Assembly: GCA_934277435.1 (NCBI GenBank)
Contig: CAKQUE010000006.1
Coordinates: 7,747 to 71,746 of the forward strand
Source: an uncultured Alphaproteobacteria bacterium
GTDB lineage: Bacteria > Pseudomonadota > Alphaproteobacteria > RF32 > CAG-239
Direction: 5' to 3'
DNA length: 64,000 nucleotides
Numbering within the stretch: the stretch's first letter is position 1; each line of letters starts with the position of its first letter. Made by a program: the position numbers and the translations under genes. The notes under the pieces were generated by a model that was not told where the DNA came from, did no database searches, and worked only from the letters and a program-made list of their open reading frames with translations. This document shows positions 26,046 to 34,956 of the stretch, one piece after another.

Positions 26046-27290
26046 TTGTTTTCTAAATTTGAACGGCTGGCGGCCTGGAGATATTTGCGCGCCAAGCGTA
26101 AAGAAGGATTTATTTCGGTGATTACCGGTTTTGCATTTACCGGTATAGCTTTGGGCGTGGCAACTTTAATCATTGTTATGTCGGTGATGAATGGCTTTAA
26201 GGCCGAATTGCTGAATCGTATATTAGGAATTAACGGTCATATTTCCATTGTGTCATCTGCTGGTTTTCCATTTAATAACTACAAAAAAGCCGTTGCCGAT
26301 TTAGAAAGTATTCCGGGGATTGATACGGCTTTGCCGCTGATAGAAAAACAGCTTTTAGTGTCTTCTTCGCATGGCGCGGAAGGTGCTATGGTCCGCGGAA
26401 TAGAAAAAGAAGATATCTTAAAAAAGAAAGTTATGCGCGACGGTTTCGCCCATATGGATATTGAAGGTTTTAGCGGCGATGTTGTGGTTTTGGGAGATAA
26501 ATTGGCGCGTAAACTTGGGGTTTTTGTTGGCGATGAAATCACTTTAATTTCCCCAAATGGCAAAGTTACGGCGTTTGGCTCCGTGCCTAGAATAAAATCG
26601 TATCCGGTAGTGGGAACGTTCAGTATGGGCATGTATGAATATGACGCTAACTATATTTTTATACCGCTTGACGCTGCGCAAAAATATTTTGGTTTGAAAG
26701 ACTCAGCTACGGTGATTGATGTTAGTTTGACCGATGAAAATCAGCTGCCTAAAATGCGCTCTTTGATTGAACGCAGTGTTAGTTTGGACGCCTATGTTTA
26801 TGACTGGAAACAATCAAATTCGGCGTTTTTCAACGCGCTTGACGTGGAACGCAACGTGATGTTTTTAATTCTGACGTTGATTATTTTGGTGGCGGCATTT
26901 AACATTATTACCGGCTTGATAATGCTGGTAAAAGATAAAAGCCGTGATGTTGCCGTGCTGAGAACAATGGGGGCAACCCGCGGTATGATTATGCGGATTT
27001 TCTTTTTAGATGGAGCATTTATCGGCTTTGTCGGTACGGGAATCGGCGTGTCTTTGGGGTTGCTGTTTTGTGAGAATATTGAAAATATCCGCCAATTTTT
27101 ACAGACAATTTCTGGACGCGACCTATTTTCGGCAGAAATATATTTTCTGTCGCAGCTGCCGGCAAAAGTAGATTCGCTAGAAGTTACACTGGTTGTGATT
27201 TTGACTTTGGTTTTGTCTTTTTTAGCCACCATATATCCGGCATACCGCGCCGCAAAATTAGATCCGTCGGAGGCTTTACGCTATGAATAA
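26046..27290 (+). CDS. Lipoprotein-releasing ABC transporter permease (LolC/LolE type)
   Basis: FtsX-fold permease, 414 residues, which with LolD extracts lipoproteins from the inner membrane for transfer to LolA. It opens FERLAAWRYLRAKRKEGFIS, a typical LolC/E beginning, then has a membrane span, a large periplasmic domain (about 45-265) and three C-terminal spans, ending YPAYRAAKLDPSEALRYE. The likely start is TTG at 26046, seven bases after AGAGGAG; the upstream in-frame ATG has no site. Only one permease gene is present, as in the single-permease (LolF-like) systems of alphaproteobacteria, where it would form a homodimer. It overlaps lolD by eight bases. Confidence 0.88.
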   Translation: MFSKFERLAAWRYLRAKRKEGFISVITGFAFTGIALGVATLIIVMSVMNGFKAELLNRILGINGHISIVSSAGFPFNNYKKAVADLESIPGIDTALPLIEKQLLVSSSHGAEGAMVRGIEKEDILKKKVMRDGFAHMDIEGFSGDVVVLGDKLARKLGVFVGDEITLISPNGKVTAFGSVPRIKSYPVVGTFSMGMYEYDANYIFIPLDAAQKYFGLKDSATVIDVSLTDENQLPKMRSLIERSVSLDAYVYDWKQSNSAFFNALDVERNVMFLILTLIILVAAFNIITGLIMLVKDKSRDVAVLRTMGATRGMIMRIFFLDGAFIGFVGTGIGVSLGLLFCENIENIRQFLQTISGRDLFSAEIYFLSQLPAKVDSLEVTLVVILTLVLSFLATIYPAYRAAKLDPSEALRYE

Positions 27291-28002
27291 CACTACTTTA
27301 ACCCTGAAAAATATTAACAAAACTTTTCGTCAGGGAAACGAAATTCTGGAAGTTTTGAAAGATGTAAACTTGGATATCCGACCTAAAGAAGTGGTTGCAC
27401 TAATCGGCCCTTCCGGCTCAGGCAAATCGACATTGCTGCAAATTGCCGGACTTTTAGAAAATCCGACAGATGGCGAAGTTTATATTGATGGTGAAAACTG
27501 CACCGGAAATTCGGATAATGTACGCACCATGTTGCGCCGCGACTATTTAGGTTTTGTTTATCAATATCATAACTTACTGCCGGATTTTGACGCGGCAGAA
27601 AATGTGATTATTCCGCAGCTGATAGCCGGAGTAAAATATAAAGAAGCCGCCGACAAGGCCATGTGGCTGTTGCAGCGTTTGGGCTTGAATGAACGTGAAC
27701 ATCATCGTCCGGCGGAGCTTTCTGGCGGCGAGCAGCAGCGAGTCGCAATTGCCAGAGCCTTAGCTAACGCACCCAAGCTTTTATTGGCCGATGAGCCGAC
27801 CGGAAATTTGGACCCCAATACTTCGGATAATGTGTTTTTAACTTTGCTGGAAGTGGTGAAAGAAACTGGATTATCTGCGCTTATTGCCACGCATAATATT
27901 GATTTGGCGCATAAAATGGATAGAGTTGTCAGTCTAAAAGATGGCCGCTTAATAGACAGTCGTTCCAATCGTTTTTTGAAGACGGTAGAAAATTTTTATT
28001 AA
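27283..28002 (+). CDS. lolD: Lipoprotein-releasing ABC ATPase LolD
   Basis: ATPase of the Lol exporter, 239 residues. Walker A GPSGSGKST near residue 46, Q-loop FVYQYHNLLPDFDAAENV (the LLPEFTA-like segment common in LolD), signature LSGGEQQR, Walker B LLLADEPTGNLD and the H-loop histidine in ATHNIDLA are all intact. It overlaps the permease gene by eight bases, so the pair is coupled. Confidence 0.93.
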   Translation: MNNTTLTLKNINKTFRQGNEILEVLKDVNLDIRPKEVVALIGPSGSGKSTLLQIAGLLENPTDGEVYIDGENCTGNSDNVRTMLRRDYLGFVYQYHNLLPDFDAAENVIIPQLIAGVKYKEAADKAMWLLQRLGLNEREHHRPAELSGGEQQRVAIARALANAPKLLLADEPTGNLDPNTSDNVFLTLLEVVKETGLSALIATHNIDLAHKMDRVVSLKDGRLIDSRSNRFLKTVENFY

Positions 28003-28075
28003 TTGTCTGAAACTAACTTTTTTTTAATAAAAATATGGTCGAATTGGCTTAGTTAAAAATACAAAAGGTAAAAAA

Positions 28076-28390
28076 ATGGGATTCTGGTCGTACATTGTTG
28101 CAAAATGTAAAAGTTCTGGATTTATAGTGCTTTTGATGGTGCTATGTTCTTATTTTTCATATTTTGCCGTTAAAGGCGACCGCGGTTTTTTGAAATATAT
28201 GTATTTGCAAGACAAAGTTGCTGAGGCTGAAAAAGTTAATCAAAGCTACGACCAACAGCGCCAAGATTGGGAGCAAAAAGTGAAGTTGCTGTCAAAATCG
28301 AGCTTGGATTTGGATTTGTTGGATGAACGCGCCCGCGCTGTTTTGAATGTCATTGGCAACGATGAATTTATTATTCTTGATGAAGAATAA
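28076..28390 (+). CDS. ftsB: Septum formation initiator FtsB
   Basis: A 104-residue bitopic protein: one membrane span (about 14-31), a coiled coil (about 40-75) beginning RGFLKYMYLQDKVAEAE, then the conserved end LLDERARAVLNVIGNDEF. These features match FtsB/DivIC, a divisome core subunit that pairs with FtsL and binds FtsQ (also in this window). In many alphaproteobacteria ftsB lies between eno and pdhA; here it follows lolD. The ribosome site is AAAGGT. Confidence 0.88.
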   Translation: MGFWSYIVAKCKSSGFIVLLMVLCSYFSYFAVKGDRGFLKYMYLQDKVAEAEKVNQSYDQQRQDWEQKVKLLSKSSLDLDLLDERARAVLNVIGNDEFIILDEE

Positions 28391-28435
28391 TAAAATTTAA
28401 ACTTTACATTTTTTATTTTTACCATTACTTTGAAA

Positions 28436-28632
28436 CTAGACAGGCGATAGTCTGTCTGGGGTGTGACAACCTCTATATATTCGTCTTAGTGTTAGACGTT
28501 AATCAAGCATACCTTCTGGTCTATATGGCTGGAAGGTAGCTGAATATGCTGTATGTAATATATAGCTAATAAGCTACACTATCTAATATATATAGTTGTC
28601 AACTTCCAGCTACCTCGTCGGTAGCTTTTTTG
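28436..28632 (+). promoter_or_regulatory. Structured leader with terminator and antiterminator options
   Basis: About 200 bases with dense pairing potential end in a perfect terminator (AGCTACC 28608-28614, TCGTC loop, GGTAGCT 28620-28626, then six T). Local hairpins include AGACAG/CTGTCT (28438-28457), CGTCT/AGACG (28482-28498) and ACCTTC/GAAGGT (28511-28537). GCTGGAAG (28528-28535) can pair perfectly with CTTCCAGC (28603-28610), which would break both the third hairpin and the terminator. GGTAGCT (28535-28541) can also pair with the terminator left arm. The pseudopilin ATG lies 30 bases downstream. It is either a cis attenuator/riboswitch-like leader or a stand-alone small RNA; no known class is recognised. 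Confidence 0.6.
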
Positions 28633-28661
28633 TTGTAATTTCAAAATGATGGGAAGTAGTG

Positions 28662-29312
28662 ATGATTAATAATCAACATGGCCGCAGTATGATTGAAATG
28701 CTTGGCGTGCTGGCAATAATTGCTGTGTTAAGCGTTGGAGGTATCGCCGGATATTCAAAAGCTATGGAAAAATGGAAGGCTAATAAGCTGGTTTCGGAAT
28801 ATAGTTATTTAATATTTGGTTTAATGGATAAGGTGAATGAATTCCAAAATATGTCAAAAGACACAGGCTATGACTCTCAAGTCGGTTTGAGTAATTATGT
28901 GCAATCGGCATCGTTAGTTCCTGAAACTTGGAAATATGCATCCTCAACCAGAATGTATGATTCTGAGGGAAATCCGGTATTAATGTTTTCTAGAAGAAAT
29001 CGTTTAGTCATAGATATTTATCTTGGAACTAAACTTAACTCTAATGGCTGGATATCCGGAAAATCAGAAGGATTTTCCTTAACTTTATGTCGTGAAGTTA
29101 TGCTAAATTTGACTCAGCGCCTGAGTGACGTTGTGCAGTTTTCTAGGTTTTATCAATGGAGTAAAATGGAAAGTTCAGCTGTTTATTGGGGAAACACATC
29201 ATGCCCTGCAGGGCAAAAATGTTTGCGAGACTTAACAGTTGCTGAAATAAATGAAATATGCAAATCTTGCAAAAAAGACAATGAAGCTTGTGGCATAAAT
29301 ATGGAATTTTAG
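28662..29312 (+). CDS. Type IV pilin-like (pseudopilin) protein
   Basis: A 216-residue protein with a prepilin N terminus: after the short leader NNQHG comes RSMIEMLGVLAIIAVLSVGG, with Glu at +5 of the presumed cleavage and a hydrophobic helix. The rest is globular with cysteines clustered near the C terminus (SCPAGQKC, CKSCKKDNEAC). ATG at 28662 has GGGAAG upstream; the GTG one codon earlier is too close to it. No pilus assembly genes lie nearby, so it is an orphan here. It follows the structured leader and converges on the dsbD-like gene with only two bases between them. Confidence 0.75.
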   Translation: MINNQHGRSMIEMLGVLAIIAVLSVGGIAGYSKAMEKWKANKLVSEYSYLIFGLMDKVNEFQNMSKDTGYDSQVGLSNYVQSASLVPETWKYASSTRMYDSEGNPVLMFSRRNRLVIDIYLGTKLNSNGWISGKSEGFSLTLCREVMLNLTQRLSDVVQFSRFYQWSKMESSAVYWGNTSCPAGQKCLRDLTVAEINEICKSCKKDNEACGINMEF

Positions 29313-29314
29313 TT

Positions 29315-31054
29315 TTATTTCAAACTTCCGATACTAAAGAAAAGCGGTAAAATTTCGTATTTTCCGTCAACATAATATACATATACCGGTATTCCGTCGC
29401 GGCCGTAGGCATTTAGGGCTGCGGTATAAATATCATTATCTTCGGTCAAGTCCGCACGAAACAATTTTACATTTTTATCAGCGACAAAGCGTTTGAAGCG
29501 TTCTGTATTGAGCAAAATTTTTTCATTAAATTGGCAGGTCAAACACCAGTCGGCCGTAAAATCAATAAATACTCTCTCGCCGTTTGCCGCGGCGTTGGTG
29601 ATTTGCTGCGAGTCGTAAGGCTGCCAATTCAGTTCTTTGGTTGCTTGCTCGCCCGAGTGGTTAATTTGTGTTGCCAAAATGCTTAGCAGCCACAATGCGG
29701 TTAATAGCAAAGGCACAGCCAAAATATATTTTATCGTTTTCATCCATTTCCCCGGTTTGGGTAAAATACGTCCAAGCATATGCGGAAACATTTCTATCAG
29801 AGCATAGGGAAGGGCGTAGCCGATTGCCAGCATGACAAAAATGGCGAATATTTGGGCGTCGTTTTGCATAAAGGCATAGCCGATTGCCGCGCCCATAAAA
29901 GGACCGGTGCATGGGCTGGCAATTAAAACGGCAAAAAAACCGGTGCAAAAAGCGTTTATTCCAGAGAGTTTATAAGTCTTATTGTTGTTGAAATCCGGAA
30001 AGTGCAAAATGTCAATCATCAATAAAAACAAAAGGAAAAAAAGCATGGCCATAACACCTACGAACCAAGGTGATTGCAGCTGAAAACCCCAGCCGATGGC
30101 CGCTCCTTCATGCTTAACCAGCACTAAAATTGCGGTCAGAAGCATAAAGCAAGTCACCACGCCTAAAGTATAGCTAAAGGCTCGGGAAAAGCGGCGAGGC
30201 TCATTATTTTTGTTTAAAAGGGTAAAAATCTTGAGCGATAAAATTGGAAAAACGCAGGGCATGGCGTTAAGAATAATTCCTCCCAAAAAAGCCAGCAGCA
30301 AAATATAGGCTAGCCCAAATTCCGGAGCATCTTTATAGCCAATTTCCAAAGCGTATGATTTGTCTGGCGTGACCACTAAAGCCTGTGAGAGTGGTTCGCT
30401 TTCGGTGCTGTCGTTTTCCCAACTGATAAGTGTTTTGTTGTTTTCTTCGCTGATTTTGATTGATTGTTCGGCCACGCGTCCGCTTTGTGCCGGTAAAAAG
30501 CTTACGTTGGTATGCGGCGGAAGTTCAATTTGAATTTTGTTTTGAGAGGTTGGGCTGTTAACGCTGAGTTTTTGCGGCAGCGACATTTTCAAATCTGACT
30601 GCATATTGTTCCAAATTTCTTTTGGCGTTTGCGGCAGTTCTTGTAAGTCAAAACTCAAGGATTGAGGTTTGCAGACATCATTGCATTCCACAAAAGAAAA
30701 TGTCAGTTCCACATCTTTGGTTTGTTTTAGTTTTAGGTGAAAATAAGCTGATTTTTTATAAACATATTCGTCAATAATATCAAAGGCTTTAACAATTTGC
30801 GGCGCCGATTGATTCAATATTTTCAGTCCACTGTCGGCTTTGTTGCTGGAAACAGTTGTCGGACGACCGATTTCCCCGGGGTTGCTCCAATAAATATGCC
30901 AGCCGTCTTTAATGGCAAAACGGGCGATATATTCAGTTTTACCGTTTGAAAAAAGCTCAATAGTGGTGTTGTCTGTACTCTTGGAGTTTTCAGCGGCAAT
31001 GAGCGGCAGGCAATATAACCAGCACAGGCAGATAAAAACAGCTTTTTTTAGCAT
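29315..31054 (-). CDS. dsbD: Thiol:disulfide interchange protein (DsbD/ScsB type)
   Basis: Membrane protein that passes electrons from cytosolic thioredoxin to periplasmic disulfides, 579 residues. It has a signal peptide, an N-terminal periplasmic domain with the cysteine pair CNDVC near residue 125, an eight-span central domain with MPCVFPILSLK and ASPCTGPFMG, and a C-terminal thioredoxin domain with DWCLTC. All three redox pairs are intact. The start used (31054) follows AAAGGAAA; an upstream in-frame ATG is less likely. The long N-terminal domain resembles ScsB more than E. coli DsbD; assignment within the family is uncertain. Confidence 0.9.
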   Translation of the reverse strand: MLKKAVFICLCWLYCLPLIAAENSKSTDNTTIELFSNGKTEYIARFAIKDGWHIYWSNPGEIGRPTTVSSNKADSGLKILNQSAPQIVKAFDIIDEYVYKKSAYFHLKLKQTKDVELTFSFVECNDVCKPQSLSFDLQELPQTPKEIWNNMQSDLKMSLPQKLSVNSPTSQNKIQIELPPHTNVSFLPAQSGRVAEQSIKISEENNKTLISWENDSTESEPLSQALVVTPDKSYALEIGYKDAPEFGLAYILLLAFLGGIILNAMPCVFPILSLKIFTLLNKNNEPRRFSRAFSYTLGVVTCFMLLTAILVLVKHEGAAIGWGFQLQSPWFVGVMAMLFFLLFLLMIDILHFPDFNNNKTYKLSGINAFCTGFFAVLIASPCTGPFMGAAIGYAFMQNDAQIFAIFVMLAIGYALPYALIEMFPHMLGRILPKPGKWMKTIKYILAVPLLLTALWLLSILATQINHSGEQATKELNWQPYDSQQITNAAANGERVFIDFTADWCLTCQFNEKILLNTERFKRFVADKNVKLFRADLTEDNDIYTAALNAYGRDGIPVYVYYVDGKYEILPLFFSIGSLK

Positions 31055-31102
31055 TTGTTTCCTTTCAAACAAAATATGGGTAAAGCGGTGTCGGATTTCA
31101 AG

Positions 31103-31735
31103 TTAAATCAGTTCTTTTAAACGCGCAACAATCTGGTCAAACATCTCCGCCGTCAAAACATTTGTGTTGATGTTGTAGCGTGAAGTGTGATAGGAGTCCA
31201 GCAATATCAAATTATGGTTAGGCAAAAAATGTTCCGCTCCGTGGGCAAATTTGAATGCGGCTTTTGTATATCCCAAAGCTTGTAAAACAGCACCATGCGA
31301 AACCGAACCTAACGAAAGAATGACTTTCAGATTGGGCATAGAAGCTATTTCTTGCTGTAAAAACGGCCGGCAAGCAGCAATTTCGGCGGCATTAACTTTG
31401 TTTTGCGGCGGCACGCAGCGCACAGAGTTAGTTACACGGACGTTAATCAGTTCAAAGCCGTCGTCCTTACGTTTTTGATAATTGCCTTGAGCAAAGCCAA
31501 ATTTTTTTAGCGCCGGATAAAGTATATCGCCGGCGTAGTCATTGGTAAACGGACGGTCTGTTTGGTTGGCGCCGTTTAGCCCTGGAGCTAGCCCAACCAC
31601 TAAAATTTGCGACTCTAGCGAGCCAAAAGGCGTAACCGGTCCATTGTGGTAGGTTGGAAACTTTTGCTGGTTGCCGCGGCGAAATTCTACCAAACGCGGG
31701 CATAAAGCACAATCTTTTTTTGGTTTGCAAAACAT
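31103..31735 (-). CDS. Uracil-DNA glycosylase, family 5 (UDGb-like)
   Basis: Iron-sulfur base-excision glycosylase, about 210 residues. Near the N terminus CALCPRLVEFR supplies two of the four cluster cysteines; RCVPPQNK and ACRPFL supply the others. Motif A is VGLAPGLNGANQTDRPF, of the family 5 type, without the catalytic acid used by family 4. Motif B is DSYHTSRYN. The start at 31735 follows AAAGGAGA; upstream in-frame starts lack a site. It probably removes uracil and other deaminated bases from DNA. Confidence 0.88.
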   Translation of the reverse strand: MFCKPKKDCALCPRLVEFRRGNQQKFPTYHNGPVTPFGSLESQILVVGLAPGLNGANQTDRPFTNDYAGDILYPALKKFGFAQGNYQKRKDDGFELINVRVTNSVRCVPPQNKVNAAEIAACRPFLQQEIASMPNLKVILSLGSVSHGAVLQALGYTKAAFKFAHGAEHFLPNHNLILLDSYHTSRYNINTNVLTAEMFDQIVARLKELI

Positions 31736-31883
31736 AGAAATCTCCTTTATTTGCCCATATTGTAGCGTCATTTTTTTTGCTGTCACTATTTAAATTTGTT
31801 TTTTCACGGTTATATACAATTTTGAAAGTGTTGTAAAATACTTGTTTTTGTCATTTAACACATTTATAAATGGAGATTAAAAT

Positions 31884-32441
31884 ATGAAAAAGACATTATT
31901 GTTGGCAGGTGTTGCCAGTATTTTTGCTCTTAATGCTCAGGCCATGAGCTGGAACATAAATGAATATCGTCCGTATGTTGGTGCAGATTATTCTTTCTTT
32001 AAGGCTAAACAGGGTAATCAGGCTAAAAATATGAAAAAATATTTTCATTCCGGCAAAGCTAATGTTGGTATGCAGTTATATGAAAATTGGGATTTGGAAT
32101 TTTCATATCAGCAATCGGGAGAAATTAAAGGCCGTACTTTGGAAGGTAAACGCGGCAAAAACTATTTCTCGGTTTATGCATTAGATGCATATGGCAAGTA
32201 TCCAATGTTTTGCTCTAATTTGAGTTTGCTAGGAACTGTCGGCGCCGGTATTTATCACGCTAAATATAAAAACTTTCCTAAAACCTCATATAACAAAGTT
32301 GGCTACCGCGCCGGTTTGGGTTTGCAATATGACTTCAACAAAAACTGGGGCGCCCGCGTTGTTGGCAGATATTCATATATCGGCTCCGGCTATACAAACA
32401 ACTTCAGAGAAGTTACCGCCGGTTTACAATATAGATTTTAA
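31884..32441 (+). CDS. Small outer-membrane beta-barrel protein
   Basis: A 185-residue protein with a signal peptide (cleavage after NAQA) and an eight-strand OmpA/OmpW-like barrel pattern: YRPYVGADYSF, LEFSYQQSGE, VGYRAGLGLQYDF, and a last strand ending QYRF with terminal Phe, the outer-membrane assembly signal. The ribosome site is GGAG. It has its own bidirectional terminator. Role unknown; such small barrels are often surface proteins in host-associated bacteria. Confidence 0.82.
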   Translation: MKKTLLLAGVASIFALNAQAMSWNINEYRPYVGADYSFFKAKQGNQAKNMKKYFHSGKANVGMQLYENWDLEFSYQQSGEIKGRTLEGKRGKNYFSVYALDAYGKYPMFCSNLSLLGTVGAGIYHAKYKNFPKTSYNKVGYRAGLGLQYDFNKNWGARVVGRYSYIGSGYTNNFREVTAGLQYRF

Positions 32442-32457
32442 GGTTTTAGCGGCTAAA

Positions 32458-32490
32458 AAACACCCTGTCAAAAATCATGACAGGGTGTTT
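32458..32490. terminator. Bidirectional terminator
   Basis: Perfect 13-bp stem, AAACACCCTGTCA (32458-32470) with TGACAGGGTGTTT (32478-32490). It lies between the barrel gene and opgH and serves both strands. Confidence 0.9.
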
Positions 32491-32509
32491 CAATTTGCAG
32501 TCAATATTT

Positions 32510-34537
32510 TTATTTCAATTTTAGCTCCAAACTGGCTTCTTCCAAAACTTCGGGCTCATAGAGCAGGGCGATTTCTTCTTCGCGGCTAAAGTTAGGTTCT
32601 TTGCCATAGTTCAGGTAGTTATCCAATTTGATTTTAGCTTCATTCAAAACTGTTTTGCCAAAATCCGGCGCCGGACCGTTTACTTCCAGCATCAGGGTAT
32701 GAATTTGCAAAAGATAATTATCTTCTATCACATCAAGCACACCGCGCTTTTTGCTTTGTTTCATCAAAACCGGCGCTTCTTTTTGTGCGGTTGCTGTAAT
32801 TTCCGGTATGTGCTTTTCTTCGGGAATCACAAACCAATTGTGTTTGAAAGCAAAGCGTCCCAATCCCTCATAAGAGGATAATACGGAAAGCGGAATAGAG
32901 AGCATTAGTCCCAAAGTTACCGGCAGCATCCAATAAAACAGAGCCGGCAGCTGGTCATAAACCACATAAGTTGTCATCACGCCTAAAATTGTGTGACTAA
33001 TATGACGTTGAAAAGCCTCTTTCCATGTAGTGTAGCCGTCACGGCTTTGGGTGTTCCAGCCCACATCTTGACCGGTTAAAATTTCCCATACGAATTTGGT
33101 TTGAAAAATCATCATAATCGGCGCAATCAAAGCCGAAAACACAATCTCGGCCAATACGCTTTTTATAGTACCGAAAAAGCCACCGATGTTTTTGAATTTG
33201 TTGTTTTTCAAATAAATAATCATACCCAAAAACTTAGGAAAAATCAGCATAAACATCGAAATTAAAAACAGCGTGATGGTTCCCATTTTATCAAAAATAG
33301 GCCAGTTAGGGAACAATGATTGTTCGGTCGAAAAATATTCCGGCGGAAAATAAACATGTCCCAGCGCCACTAAAATTCCGGAAACCAGAAAAATAAACCA
33401 CAGCGGCGAGGAAAGATAAGACATTATACCAATGGTAAAGTGTATGCGGCTAATCGGGTGGATATGCTTTGATACCAATATTTCCAAATGTTGAATGTTG
33501 CCTTGACACCAGCGGCGGTCACGGGTGGCAAAATCTATCATTGTCGGCGGACATTCTTCATAACTACCGCCAAGTTCCGGCAGCAGCCAAGCATACCAGC
33601 CGCCGCGGCGGATTAAAGCCGCTTCCACAAAATCGTGGCTCAAAATATGGCCGCCAAACGGTTTAGGGCCTTTTAAAACCGGCAAACCGCAGCATTCCAT
33701 AAAAGCTTTGACACGGATTATGGCATTGTGTCCCCAATAGTTGCTGTCGTGAACCTGCCAAAAGCACAAGCCGGCCGAAACAATATTGCCATAAACCTTG
33801 CCGGCAAACTGTTGTACACGGGCAAACAGCGAGTGGCTGTTGATACATTGCGGTGGCGCCTGAATAATACCGGTGTCAGAGTTAAGCTCCATCAAACGCG
33901 ACATTTCAACAATAGTTTTGCCTTCCAAAAGGCTGTCTGCGTCCAAAACCACCATATAATCATAGAGCGCGCCCCATTTATGGCAAAAATCTTCAATATT
34001 TCCGCTTTTGCGAGCAATGTTTATTGGACGGCGGCGATAATAAAGATTAATTTCTTTCGGCATTAATTTTTTGGCGTTTATCCAGCCGTTTTCTTCTTCT
34101 ACCCAAATTTTTGGATTGGTGGTGTCGCTCAAAACAAACATATCATACGCCTGAGCCTGACCGGTTTTAACCAGACTATCTGCAATAGCCAGCAGGCGAG
34201 CATAAACCATATCGCATTCTTCATTATAAATCGGCATTAAAATAGCGGTTTTAGTTTTGAGCGGAGTTTTCTTTTCCGGCCAAATTATCCCCGGCATGGA
34301 TTTGTTTGCCAGCAATTCAAAAAAGCCGAATATGCTGGCCCAAAAGAAAAGGGCTATCCAGCCAGTGGTCAAAACAAACAACAGAGTCATGATTGTGCGA
34401 GCCGCGGTATTGGCGTCGGTTGGCATGGATACAACCCATTTAAAGGTTAAAAACATGGTGGTTAAAATCATCAACCCAAAAATAAGAATACGTCGGAAGG
34501 TGATTTGGGCGGCGCTGATTGGACGAGTTTTTATCAC
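32510..34537 (-). CDS. opgH: Glucans biosynthesis glucosyltransferase OpgH
   Basis: Inner-membrane GT2 glucosyltransferase that builds the beta-1,2 backbone of osmoregulated periplasmic glucans from UDP-glucose. It has 675 residues, shorter than E. coli MdoH (847). Two N-terminal spans precede the GT domain: LMPIYNEE, VVLDADSL, then SHDFVEAALIRRGGW and the RDRRWCQGN motif (Q/RxxRW). Further membrane spans follow (about 365-560). A 4-base overlap (ATGA) joins it to the small gene upstream, itself overlapping opgG. Confidence 0.92.
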   Translation of the reverse strand: MIKTRPISAAQITFRRILIFGLMILTTMFLTFKWVVSMPTDANTAARTIMTLLFVLTTGWIALFFWASIFGFFELLANKSMPGIIWPEKKTPLKTKTAILMPIYNEECDMVYARLLAIADSLVKTGQAQAYDMFVLSDTTNPKIWVEEENGWINAKKLMPKEINLYYRRRPINIARKSGNIEDFCHKWGALYDYMVVLDADSLLEGKTIVEMSRLMELNSDTGIIQAPPQCINSHSLFARVQQFAGKVYGNIVSAGLCFWQVHDSNYWGHNAIIRVKAFMECCGLPVLKGPKPFGGHILSHDFVEAALIRRGGWYAWLLPELGGSYEECPPTMIDFATRDRRWCQGNIQHLEILVSKHIHPISRIHFTIGIMSYLSSPLWFIFLVSGILVALGHVYFPPEYFSTEQSLFPNWPIFDKMGTITLFLISMFMLIFPKFLGMIIYLKNNKFKNIGGFFGTIKSVLAEIVFSALIAPIMMIFQTKFVWEILTGQDVGWNTQSRDGYTTWKEAFQRHISHTILGVMTTYVVYDQLPALFYWMLPVTLGLMLSIPLSVLSSYEGLGRFAFKHNWFVIPEEKHIPEITATAQKEAPVLMKQSKKRGVLDVIEDNYLLQIHTLMLEVNGPAPDFGKTVLNEAKIKLDNYLNYGKEPNFSREEEIALLYEPEVLEEASLELKLK

Positions 34538-34956
34538 TTTTTTTCTCCTTTGGCTTTTTTAGCTTTATGCAGATGTATAGTGTCTATTTCTTGCGTCGGC
34601 ATTTCAGTCAATTTATACGATGGCGCAGTTTCAATATATGCTTTGCGCATAAGTTCCATAAAATCAGAATCCGCAAAATTTGGCAGTAAAGGTTTTACGC
34701 CATATTTTTTGGCAATCTCCAAACCAATAAAAGCGGCTTTATACAAGGCGATTAACTGAGTTTTAGCCAATTTTGTTTTAAAAATTTCTTTGGCTTTTAG
34801 ATAAACTATTTCATTAATCGTTGCTATTAAGTTGTTGGATTTACTTAATTTAGGATATGAGTCTAACAGCGTTTGAGCTTCACTTTTTTTGATGCCTAGA
34901 CAGCTGATATAAGCCTCAATAATATCCTGAGCGCTTTGAATCTTTAGTTTAACCAT
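34534..34956 (-). CDS. Small uncharacterised protein between opgG and opgH
   Basis: A 140-residue soluble helical protein without recognised domains. Middle part: AKTQLIALYKAAFIGLEIAKK; the C-terminal tail is Lys/His-rich. The start at 34956 has GGAG well placed and lies inside the last codons of opgG; a start at 34968 is possible but less well placed. It overlaps opgH by four bases. Complete translational coupling on both sides argues that it is a real part of the glucan operon, perhaps a regulator or accessory factor; this is inference. Confidence 0.7.
   Translation of the reverse strand: MVKLKIQSAQDIIEAYISCLGIKKSEAQTLLDSYPKLSKSNNLIATINEIVYLKAKEIFKTKLAKTQLIALYKAAFIGLEIAKKYGVKPLLPNFADSDFMELMRKAYIETAPSYKLTEMPTQEIDTIHLHKAKKAKGEKK

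Noticed and set aside
28436..28632. Calling the leader a 6S RNA, tmRNA or signal recognition RNA
   Set aside because: None of the conserved sequence hallmarks of those RNAs is visible; only the pairing logic is supported.
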